Of a stretch of DNA of 64,000 nucleotides, positions 52,526 to 59,578 are shown in pieces (positions within the stretch are counted from its first letter, which is position 1; the number at the start of each line of letters is the position of its first letter). A program made the translations under genes and the position numbers. This DNA is from JABIDZ01 sp964619405. Lineage in GTDB: Archaea > Iainarchaeota > Iainarchaeia > Iainarchaeales > JAAZKV01. The stretch covers positions 49,448-113,447 of the forward strand of contig CAZUCF010000002.1 of NCBI GenBank assembly GCA_964619405.1, written 5' to 3'. The notes beneath the pieces were generated by a model that was not told the DNA's origin, ran no database searches, and saw only the letters and a list, made by a program, of their open reading frames with translations.

Positions 52526-52673
52526 AGCCCCATCGTCTAGTGGCTAAGGATGCAGGCCTTTGGCATGCCGGTTTTCCGATAGTGAATCGCACACTTTTGG
52601 TGTGTTCCTCACTTCGTTCGGAAGAATGGTATGGTGCGAGCCTGAGACCGGAGTTCGAATCTCTGTGGGGCTA
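52526..52673 (+). tRNA. tRNA-Gln (anticodon TTG) with a 75-base intron
   Basis: Exon 1 is 52526-52563 (acceptor AGCCCCA, D stem GTCT/GGAT, anticodon stem CAGGC, loop CTTTGG with anticodon TTG at 52560-52562). The intron is 52564-52638, after position 37. Exon 2 is 52639-52673 (AGCCTG, T arm CGGAG-TTCGAAT-CTCTG, acceptor TGGGGCT, discriminator A). The intron starts CATGCC and ends GGTATGGTGCG; CATGCC/GGTATG pairs next to the splice sites, as expected for a bulge-helix-bulge, with a CACAC/GTGTG hairpin inside. The exact splice points are inferred. A T8 tract ends the gene. Confidence 0.85.
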
Positions 52674-52686
52674 TTTTTTTTGTTTT
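52664..52686 (+). repeat. tRNA-Gln 3' end repeat, copy 1
   Basis: The 23 bases covering the end of the tRNA acceptor stem and its T8 terminator are identical to 52863-52885. This is like the attachment-site core left when an element integrates at a tRNA 3' end, but the two copies are only 199 bases apart and no gene lies between. Confidence 0.7.
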
Positions 52687-52730
52687 CTGGACTATTGTTG
52701 GATAGTCCAAATTCTTCGCTCCCAATTGGC
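52680..52730 (+). repeat. Hairpin repeat unit 1 downstream of tRNA-Gln
   Basis: TTGTTTTCTGG opens an 8-bp hairpin (TGGACTAT/ATAGTCCA), followed by AAATTCTTCGCTCCCAAT and TGGC. Its partner at 52799-52851 has a different stem sequence that still pairs. Confidence 0.65.
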
Positions 52731-52798
52731 TTTTATTAAAGGCCGGCAAAATTTTGATGAAATTTTAAAAAAAAGTTTTTTTAATAAAGTAAAATAAA

Positions 52799-52851
52799 TT
52801 GTTTTCTGGCTATCTTAAAAAAGATAGCCAAATTCTTCGCTCCCAATCGGC
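52799..52851 (+). repeat. Hairpin repeat unit 2 downstream of tRNA-Gln
   Basis: Same flanks as 52680-52730, but the stem is TGGCTATCTT/AAGATAGCCA with an AAAA loop. The stem sequence differs while pairing is kept, and TTCGC/GCGAA just after can form a second small hairpin that unit 1 lacks. This points to a structure under selection rather than random repeat. Confidence 0.6.
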
Positions 52852-52862
52852 GAAAGGATTGA

Positions 52863-52885
52863 TGTGGGGCTATTTTTTTTGTTTT
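52863..52885 (+). repeat. tRNA-Gln 3' end repeat, copy 2
   Basis: Identical to 52664-52686, carrying the last bases of the tRNA acceptor stem and the T8 tract, though no tRNA body precedes it. Confidence 0.7.
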
Positions 52886-52948
52886 AATTTTGTTTTAAAA
52901 AAACACTATTTATAGGACACTTTTTTGTGTTTAAACAATTTTTTCCTA

Positions 52949-53079
52949 TTTTAATCAACCCAAAAGAAATCTTCAACGTTTACGTTGGAGTTTGAGATTT
53001 CTTTTCCGTTGACGGAAAAGTGAATACTTCTGCTGTAAACCAGCAGAAGCCACACCCTTTAGGGTGTGGTAATTCACTT
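52949..53079 (+). mobile_element. Miniature IS200/IS605-like element (PATE), copy 2
   Basis: 131 bp differing from 21536-21666 at two positions: T instead of C within CTTCAACG (left hairpin, now a G-T wobble) and T instead of G within GGGTGTGG (right hairpin, perfect here). Both copies begin TTTTAATCAACCC and end GGTAATTCACTT, and have unrelated flanks. It lies 63 bases past the tRNA-Gln duplication, and ends before the deaminase promoter. Confidence 0.7.
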
Positions 53080-53193
53080 ATTTTATTTATTATAATTATT
53101 TTAATTTTTTTATTATAATTAACCTAATTTTTGTAGTTTTTTTTTAAATTTTTTGAAGGATTGATTTTTATATTTCAAAAATCATTTATTTTT

Positions 53194-53652
53194 ATGGTTT
53201 TCATGAGAATTGCTTTGATTGAAGCAAGAAAAGGTTTTTTGAAAAAACATGGTGGGCCTTTTGGGGCAGTAATAACGTGTAATAACAAAATTGTTTCTAA
53301 AGCACATAACACTGTTTTGAGGGATAATGATCCTACTGCTCATGCTGAAATAAATGCTATTAGATTAGCTTCAAAGAAATTAAAACGGTTTGATTTGAGT
53401 GATTGTGAATTGTATTCGACTTGCGAGCCTTGTCCAATGTGTTTTTCAGCAATTCACTGGGCTAATATTAAAAAAGTTTTTTTTGGAGCAAGCTCAAAAG
53501 ATGCTTCAAAAATAGGTTTTAAAGATAAACAAATTTATGAGATATTGAGTGGTAAAAAGAAAAGCAATATTATTTTGAAAAAGGTTGAGTGTGATGATTG
53601 TGTTTTGTTAATGCAAGAATTTGATAATTGGGTTGAAAAAAAATTGTATTGA
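53194..53652 (+). CDS. Cytidine/guanine deaminase-like zinc enzyme
   Basis: A CDA/GuaD/TadA-superfamily deaminase of about 152 residues. Zinc-site motifs are THAEINA-type (TAHAEINAIRLASKK) and PCPMCFSAIHWA. The N-terminal GGPFGAVITCNNKIV is characteristic of guanine deaminases. It is followed by ASSKDASKIGFKD and a CDDCVLLMQEFDNW tail. It could deaminate guanine, cytosine or a tRNA base; the tail favours guanine deaminase (inference). A TTTATATTTC box 27 bases before ATG 53194 supports a leaderless start there; ATG 53203 is an alternative. Confidence 0.85.
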   Translation: MVFMRIALIEARKGFLKKHGGPFGAVITCNNKIVSKAHNTVLRDNDPTAHAEINAIRLASKKLKRFDLSDCELYSTCEPCPMCFSAIHWANIKKVFFGASSKDASKIGFKDKQIYEILSGKKKSNIILKKVECDDCVLLMQEFDNWVEKKLY

Positions 53653-53661
53653 GTTGGTTAA

Positions 53662-54117
53662 ATGAATGATGGTATAAAAAAAGGTAAAAGGAATATTGTT
53701 GGTATTGTTGTTTTTGATGGGGAAAAATTTCTTTTATTGCAAAGGAAATTAAATTGGGTTGGTTGGGAGTTTCCTAAAGGAGCTATTGAGGGCAACGAAT
53801 TATTTGAAGAATCAATTAAAAGAGAGTTATTTGAGGAAACAGGAATTAAAAAATACTCTTTGTTGGGTCAAATTGATTCTTTTGAATATTTTGATGATAA
53901 AAGAAATGTTAATTCGCTTATAACAAATTTTTTGGTTAGGGTTTCGAGTAATTCTAAAGTTACTTTAAATAATGAACATGTTCTTGATAAAAAAGTTGTT
54001 TTGGAGCATGATGATTTTAAATGGTTTTTTCCAAAAGATGCTTTGAAAAAAATAAGTCATTCTAATCAAAAAGAAACTTTAAAAAAGGCTATTGCATATC
54101 TTGGTTTAAGTGATTGA
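53662..54117 (+). CDS. NUDIX hydrolase
   Basis: A 151-residue NUDIX protein; it hydrolyses a nucleoside diphosphate linked to another moiety, or sanitises the nucleotide pool. The NUDIX box GAIEGNELFEESIKRELFEETGI fits Gx5Ex7REUxEExGU. The fold entry IVGIVVFDGEKFLLLQRKL and the WEFPKG loop resemble the Ap4A hydrolase or bis(5'-nucleosyl) type. It starts 9 bases after the deaminase stop, so the two are in one unit. Confidence 0.9.
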   Translation: MNDGIKKGKRNIVGIVVFDGEKFLLLQRKLNWVGWEFPKGAIEGNELFEESIKRELFEETGIKKYSLLGQIDSFEYFDDKRNVNSLITNFLVRVSSNSKVTLNNEHVLDKKVVLEHDDFKWFFPKDALKKISHSNQKETLKKAIAYLGLSD

Positions 54118-54118
54118 A

Positions 54119-54298
54119 ATGGTTTTGTTTGGAAAAAAAAATGATAAGTCAGAAGGTGTTGGCGAGATATGCCAAGGAAAGTATGATGAGCAATGCTCTG
54201 TTTGTGGTAAGGCTCCTTGCGACAAGAAGTGGGGCGGACAATATTTTCACAAAAAATGCTTTAGGAAATTAAAAAAGATGGGTAAAGGTATGTTATAA
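54119..54298 (+). CDS. Small zinc-binding protein
   Basis: A 59-residue protein with a basic start and zinc-ligand pattern ICQGKYDEQCSVCGKAPCDKKWGGQYFHKKC (Cys-x9-Cys-x2-Cys, Cys, His-x3-Cys). It begins 1 base after the NUDIX stop, in the same operon. It may be a ribosome- or nucleotide-metabolism-linked zinc ribbon; no family is recognised. Confidence 0.6.
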   Translation: MVLFGKKNDKSEGVGEICQGKYDEQCSVCGKAPCDKKWGGQYFHKKCFRKLKKMGKGML

Positions 54299-54541
54299 TT
54301 AGTTTTTTTGAATTTTTTAGCTTAAAATTTTTTATTAGTTTAATTATTTTAAAATTTTTTTTATTATTTTTATTTTAAAATTTTTTTTTAGTTTAATTAT
54401 TTTAAAATTTTTTTTATTATTTTTATTTTAAAATTTTTTTTATTATTTTTATTTTAAAATTTTTTATTAGTTTAATTATTTTAAAATTTTTTTATTGTTT
54501 TATTTTTTTTGTTTGTTTTTTTGAATTTTTTTATTATTTTT
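54299..54541 (+). repeat. AT-rich tandem repeat spacer
   Basis: The spacer between the zinc protein and the convergent gatE consists of TTTTAAAATTTTTTT, GTTTAATTA and TTATTTTTA units in alternating order, about four near-copies of a 34-65-bp block. No gene, RNA or promoter is recognised. Confidence 0.7.
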
Positions 54542-56446
54542 TTAAATTTTTTTTGTTATTTCTTTTTTTAGTAATTCACTTAATGTTCTTCCTTCAATTC
54601 CTTTTAATTTTTCTTCTTTCATTAGATCGCCCATTAATGGCCCTATTGCTCCAAGTTTTTTTTCTTTTATTAGTTGAATATTTTTTGTAACTATTTCAGA
54701 AATTATTTTTTGTGCTTGTTCTTCACTTGTAATTATTTTTTGTGATAGAATTCCTTGAATTGTTTTTCCTTTTGTTATTTCTATTAAAGCATTTTTTAAA
54801 TTATTTTTATTTATTCTTCCTTTTTTTTCTAATAATAACAATTCTTTTATTTTTTTGTTATTAATTTTTTCTAAATTAATATTTTCTCTTTTTAGTTCGT
54901 TCATTGTTTGTAATAATAATGTTGCACTAACTTTTGGGTTAACTCCTTTTTTTACTATTTTTTCAAAAAATCTTGCGTAATTACTTAATTTCATTTCATT
55001 TATGTGGTTAATACTTAACCCTAATTTTTCATAATATTTTTCTCTTTCTTTAATACTTTTAGGCAAGTCTTTTTTTATTTCGTTTAATAATTCGTCACTA
55101 ATTTCTTTTGTTGGGATATCTGTTTCAGGGTACATTCTTGCTTCTCCTGATAAGGGTCTTTGGTATGTTGATGAACCGTCTTCTTCCATTCCCCTTGTTT
55201 CTTTTGGCACTTCGTCAAACGCTATTATAATTCTTTTTTTTATTGCTTCAAATGCTTTTTCCGCTTTTTCTTTTTCTGAAACAATAAAAACAAAATTGTC
55301 GTTTTCTGCGCAATTTAATTCTTTTAATATTTCATTTTTTTCTTTTTGAGTTATCCCATAATTTGGTAGTTCGTCTTTGTGTATTATTCCTGTTACTCCT
55401 TTTGCTTTTGCGTAAGCGCTTAACTCGCTTCCAAATCGTTTAGTGCCGATTGTTCTTCCCAAAAAACCATTCATCTTATTTAATTTCATTCCGAAAACAG
55501 TTTTGTTTTTTGTGAATTTACAAGAGCTATTGTTAAAAACTTTTGAAATATTTTTGATTTCTGAAAATAGTTTTTCTTTGTTTTTTATTTTTTCATTTAA
55601 TTCTTTTTTTAATTCAATTAAATCTGCTTGTCTTTCAATTTCTTTTTCAACAACAATTTGGATTAAATCTAATTCTTGGCAACCTTTTATTTCGGACCTA
55701 TTGCCATTTTTGATTGAAATGTTTACATCTTGTCTTATTGTTCCTTTTCCTCTTTTTGTTTTGCCTGTTAATCTTAAAATTTCTCCAATTTTTTTGGCTG
55801 TTTCAAATGCTTCTGTTGGTGTTCTTATATCTGGTGCTGTTGCTAATTCTATTAAAGGAATTCCTAATCTATCTAAATTATATTGTACTTCATTTTTTTC
55901 TTTTTTTATTGGCCTGCAAGCATCTTCTTCTAAAATAATTGTTTCTACTCCGATTTTTTTGTTTTTAATATTGATTTCTCCTCCAATACTCAAAAGCATT
56001 GTTCTTTGGAATGCTGATGTGTTGCTACCATCAATTATTGTTTTTCTCATTGTTATTGCTTCGTTAACTATTTTTGATTTGCAAAGTAATGCTACTTCAA
56101 TTATTGTTTTTAATGCTTCTTCTTCCATTGGTTGTGGTGGTTCTTCATCTAATTCTACAAGCGAAATATTTTCAGTGTTTCCTTTGTAAAAAAAAGTTTC
56201 ATTCCTACTAAATGCGTCAATCATTGATTTATCATATTCTCCGAGTTCTGATGCGACTGGTCTAAGGTTTCTTTTTATTTCTATATTGGTTTCTTCTTCA
56301 AGTTTGCTTGGTGTTCTAATGAAAAGTTTTTTAGTATTTAGTTGTTGGTGTACTTCAAGTCCAACTTTTAATCCTATTTTTTCATAACGCGAATCATCAC
56401 AATTAGTTTTTGAAATATTACTTTTTGTAACAATTTCTTTTTGCAT
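54542..56446 (-). CDS. gatE: Glu-tRNA(Gln) amidotransferase subunit E
   Basis: Archaea-specific subunit of GatDE that turns Glu-tRNA(Gln) into Gln-tRNA(Gln). The 634-residue product begins KIGLKVGLEVHQQLNTKKLF and has the GatB-like cradle (TIRQDVNISI, KGCQELDLIQ), ELATAPDIRTPTEAF, an AspRS-like insert (residues about 280-400), and the C-terminal YqeY-like region. The substrate tRNA-Gln is encoded about 2 kb away. gatD lies 572 bases upstream on the same strand, separated by one small gene. Confidence 0.95.
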   Translation of the reverse strand: MQKEIVTKSNISKTNCDDSRYEKIGLKVGLEVHQQLNTKKLFIRTPSKLEEETNIEIKRNLRPVASELGEYDKSMIDAFSRNETFFYKGNTENISLVELDEEPPQPMEEEALKTIIEVALLCKSKIVNEAITMRKTIIDGSNTSAFQRTMLLSIGGEINIKNKKIGVETIILEEDACRPIKKEKNEVQYNLDRLGIPLIELATAPDIRTPTEAFETAKKIGEILRLTGKTKRGKGTIRQDVNISIKNGNRSEIKGCQELDLIQIVVEKEIERQADLIELKKELNEKIKNKEKLFSEIKNISKVFNNSSCKFTKNKTVFGMKLNKMNGFLGRTIGTKRFGSELSAYAKAKGVTGIIHKDELPNYGITQKEKNEILKELNCAENDNFVFIVSEKEKAEKAFEAIKKRIIIAFDEVPKETRGMEEDGSSTYQRPLSGEARMYPETDIPTKEISDELLNEIKKDLPKSIKEREKYYEKLGLSINHINEMKLSNYARFFEKIVKKGVNPKVSATLLLQTMNELKRENINLEKINNKKIKELLLLEKKGRINKNNLKNALIEITKGKTIQGILSQKIITSEEQAQKIISEIVTKNIQLIKEKKLGAIGPLMGDLMKEEKLKGIEGRTLSELLKKEITKKI

Positions 56447-56513
56447 ACAAAATATCTATTAAGAAAGAATTTATAAAAGAAATCAATTCTTTAATAATAA
56501 TTATGCATTTTTT

Positions 56514-56948
56514 TTAACAGTAACCGTAAATGCTACAAAGACTTCCTGAGCCTATTCCGAATCCCCAACCAGAATTATTTTTGTAAACGTACAAACTTCT
56601 ATAATCCGTTGGGTAACTATATACTGGTGTAGTGTATAATGTATTATAAGTTGGGTAATAAGAATAAGTTGTTACATAGTTTGGTGTCATGTCAACATAA
56701 GCGTAATTAGGGTAGTAAGTTGAGTAACTAGTGTAACTTGGGTAATAATAGCTTGGGTAATAACTTGTATAAGCATAATTGTATGTTGGGTAATATGTTG
56801 AATAAGGGTTAGAATAGTAATATGTTTGTTGATAATTATTAGTATAATATTCTTTGTTGTAACCAGTGTATGTTATTCCTGAGTATGAGAACGCGCTTCC
56901 TAATATTATGGTCAAGCAAAATAAAATTGAAACTAATCGTTTATCCAT
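56514..56948 (-). CDS. Tyrosine-rich secreted protein
   Basis: A 144-residue protein with a signal peptide (MDKRLVSILFCLTIILGSAFS). Its mature part is of low complexity, dominated by Tyr, Ser, Thr, Pro and Asn (YYPTYNYAYTSYYPSYYYPS). A C-terminal GWGFGIGSGSLCSIYGYC with two Cys ends it. This pattern suggests an extracellular adhesive, sheath or matrix component that could be cross-linked through Tyr. It lies between gatE and gatD and has its own ATG. It is not in a named family. Confidence 0.6.
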   Translation of the reverse strand: MDKRLVSILFCLTIILGSAFSYSGITYTGYNKEYYTNNYQQTYYYSNPYSTYYPTYNYAYTSYYPSYYYPSYTSYSTYYPNYAYVDMTPNYVTTYSYYPTYNTLYTTPVYSYPTDYRSLYVYKNNSGWGFGIGSGSLCSIYGYC

Positions 56949-57017
56949 AAATAATTATGTGCCTTTAACTATTTATAAATATTTCGTTAACGTGAATAAG
57001 TGACAAAGTTAGTTTTT

Positions 57018-58313
57018 TTAATAATTATAACAATCAACCCTGCTATAATCACTTATTTCTCCTCTAATATTTTTTGCAAGCAATTTTTCAGTTTCTTTTT
57101 TAGAATAATTTCCTAGTAACCAAGAAAGTTTTATGAAAGCAGTTTCTGGTAGCATATCCTCGCAATAAATTACGCCAATACTTGAAAGTTTTCTTAAATT
57201 ACTATAAACATTTGGGTTTACTCTCCCATTAATGCATTGGGATGTTATTCCAATAACACAACCAGATTCAATCAAACCCTTAATTTTTTTTACAAAAATT
57301 TCGTTTTCTCCTATTGGTGTGTGACCTAAACCAGTGCCCTCAATTATTAACCCTTTATACTTTTCTTTTTTAAAAAAATCAATTATTTTCTCATTTATTC
57401 CAGGGTGGGTTTTTAATAATCCAACTTTTTTTTCAAACCCATCAATTATTTTTAACGAACCCTCTTTTTCTTGTTCTTTTAACAATTTAATTTCGTTTGT
57501 TTTATAATTTATTAATGCTATTGGGGTATCATTAATTGCTTTGAAAGCATCTCTTCTTGAAGTATGCATTTTTCTTGTTTTTGTTGCTGGTAATATTGCA
57601 CAAAAATCATCACTCATTGAATTGTGCATGCAAATTGCTATGCCTTTATAATTTGTTTTTAAAATAAATTCTGTTGCACAAATAAGATTCATCCCAGCAT
57701 CACTACTCCCCCTATCACTACTTCTCTGAGAACCAACTATTATTATTGGGATAGGACAATTTTTTATTGCAAAAGATAAAAATGCTGCGCTGTAACCAAG
57801 AGTGTCAGTGCCATGGCCAATTATTATTCCTTTTACATTCTTTTTTATTTCTTTTTCAATTGCTTTCACAATCATTTGATAATTTTTTTGAGTCATGTCC
57901 TCGGACATCATGTTTGAAACAAGAATTGAATTAAAATTTGCTTTTTGTAATAATTCTGGGAACATTGTTGCTATGTCCTCGGCTTCAAAACCAGCGTATA
58001 CTCCGCCTGTTCTATAATCAACTCTTGAAGCAATTGTGCCACCCGTATGCAATAAAGAAATTGTTGGTAGATTAGGGTTTTTTTGTATTTCAATTTTTTG
58101 TGTTTTCCCAACTTTTTTGCTTTCACCAAGCTTAACAATTTTTTTTACTTCTTTTGAATTGAAACCAGCATTATAACCTGAATCTAATTTTAAAAACAAT
58201 TTTTTGCTTGTATTTGGTATTATTGTTCCTTTTACGATTTCATCTTTAAAAGCAAATTGGATTTTGTCACCTTCACTCAACTTATTTTTTCTAAGAAATT
58301 CTTTTAGTTCCAT
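57018..58313 (-). CDS. gatD: Glu-tRNA(Gln) amidotransferase subunit D
   Basis: Glutaminase subunit of GatDE. The N-terminal Tudor-like domain (residues 1-70, SEGDKIQFAFKDEIVKGTI) precedes an L-asparaginase-like domain: nucleophile motif LLHTGGTIASRVDYRTG and the second catalytic motif GHGTDTLGYSAAFLSF, then SSDRGSSDAGMNL. The 431 residues match archaeal GatD. It is upstream of gatE with a small secreted protein gene between. Confidence 0.95.
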   Translation of the reverse strand: MELKEFLRKNKLSEGDKIQFAFKDEIVKGTIIPNTSKKLFLKLDSGYNAGFNSKEVKKIVKLGESKKVGKTQKIEIQKNPNLPTISLLHTGGTIASRVDYRTGGVYAGFEAEDIATMFPELLQKANFNSILVSNMMSEDMTQKNYQMIVKAIEKEIKKNVKGIIIGHGTDTLGYSAAFLSFAIKNCPIPIIIVGSQRSSDRGSSDAGMNLICATEFILKTNYKGIAICMHNSMSDDFCAILPATKTRKMHTSRRDAFKAINDTPIALINYKTNEIKLLKEQEKEGSLKIIDGFEKKVGLLKTHPGINEKIIDFFKKEKYKGLIIEGTGLGHTPIGENEIFVKKIKGLIESGCVIGITSQCINGRVNPNVYSNLRKLSSIGVIYCEDMLPETAFIKLSWLLGNYSKKETEKLLAKNIRGEISDYSRVDCYNY

Positions 58314-58372
58314 ACATTAAATGATTACAAAATGTTTTTAATTGAGACTAATTATTAACAAGAATCATCTTG

Positions 58373-59314
58373 TTAACAAGAATCACTTGCAGTTTGTTTC
58401 TCGCAAAAAATTTTGTCTTTGTCAATGATATTCCATTGAGTATTTGGTTTTTTTTCGTTCCAAACAGCAACACACTCATAAGAAAAATTACAATTCTCGC
58501 AATAATGTATTTGCCTGTATTTTTCTGTTACATTATCATAAATTGTTTTAGTTTTTGATTCATTTGTTTCGCAATTCAAACTTAAATCAATATTGAAATC
58601 AATTGTTTTAGAATCAAATCCAGCATTATTTCCTTGGAAAATTGTTTTTAATTGGTATTCTCCAATAGTTTTTGTTTCAACATTCCAAACAAAAATATGT
58701 TTTTGGTTTGGTTGTAATAAAGAAATTGTTTGGTGTGGGAATACTTCACTTGTTTTCTCCCAGTTATTTTTGACTTTTTTAAATAATTCTATAGTTGAAT
58801 TGCCTTCAATCAAATTCACTTTTCCATTATTACTAACAATTAATTGTATTATTGAACTAGTTCCTTGTTTGCTTATTAAATTAATATCATCAATTTTTGC
58901 TTGAGCTGGTTCTTTACCAAAATAAATTTTGCAAACTGATATTCTATCAAAAACACATCTCACAAAAAAATCATATTCTTTTTCAGATTTGAATATGGCC
59001 ATTGTTTGATCCCACTCAATTTTTTCACATTCCTCACTCATTGGACAACAAATATCAGGATTAGTGCATTCTATTGCAATTGAACGATTCACTAAATCAA
59101 AATTTGTTTTTGACAACAAATAATCTGACTCAACTTTTCTTGCATTTAGTTTTACTAATTTACCAAGTAATTCATCTGTTTCAGCTAATTTTAACCCATT
59201 TTCTAATTCTGTTTTCAAATCATTTTCTGCTTCAATATTATTAAACAAACTTATAACAATAAGTAATAATATTATTGAAATTACTGCCCAAACAATTAAA
59301 TCAAAAACTCTCAT
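58373..59314 (-). CDS. Membrane-anchored protein with extracellular Cys-rich/CARDB-like domain
   Basis: A 313-residue protein. An N-terminal membrane helix (residues 5-25) precedes a helical region and a Cys-rich stretch (IECTNPDICCPMSEECEKIEW). A CARDB-like beta domain follows (SSIIQLIVSNNGKVNLIEGNSTIELF), then another Cys cluster (YCENCNFSYEC). It may be a pilin-like or envelope protein. It overlaps the 76-residue two-helix membrane protein by 4 bases (ATGA), so the pair is one unit. Confidence 0.55.
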   Translation of the reverse strand: MRVFDLIVWAVISIILLLIVISLFNNIEAENDLKTELENGLKLAETDELLGKLVKLNARKVESDYLLSKTNFDLVNRSIAIECTNPDICCPMSEECEKIEWDQTMAIFKSEKEYDFFVRCVFDRISVCKIYFGKEPAQAKIDDINLISKQGTSSIIQLIVSNNGKVNLIEGNSTIELFKKVKNNWEKTSEVFPHQTISLLQPNQKHIFVWNVETKTIGEYQLKTIFQGNNAGFDSKTIDFNIDLSLNCETNESKTKTIYDNVTEKYRQIHYCENCNFSYECVAVWNEKKPNTQWNIIDKDKIFCEKQTASDSC

Positions 59315-59541
59315 TTTTTTCGCCTTCTTTTTGGGTCAGTAAGAATTATTTCTTCTTTCAAAAACCATTTAAATACTCCGGTAAGAGCCATAACAAAAAC
59401 AAAAACCATTGCATAACTTAAAAAATCGTTATTGTACATAAAAACATGTTTAAATTCTTCGGCCCAAATATAAACTTGGAAAACAAGTACTGCTGAAATA
59501 GCAAATGTTAGACTTATTAATATCCATCTTGTAGTATTCAT
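59311..59541 (-). CDS. Small two-helix membrane protein
   Basis: A 76-residue membrane protein with helices at about residues 7-27 and 43-63 and a basic tail (DPKRRRKK). It is upstream of and overlaps the membrane-anchored Cys-rich protein gene by 4 bases. It is probably an accessory or membrane tether. Confidence 0.55.
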   Translation of the reverse strand: MNTTRWILISLTFAISAVLVFQVYIWAEEFKHVFMYNNDFLSYAMVFVFVMALTGVFKWFLKEEIILTDPKRRRKK

Positions 59542-59578
59542 TACGAAAATATGTTTTTGGCTTATTTATTATTTTCTG

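Noticed and set aside
52540..52797. Plus-strand open frame over the tRNA-Gln intron and repeats
   Set aside because: It lies within the tRNA gene and repeat units; it has no ribosome binding site and no protein-like composition.
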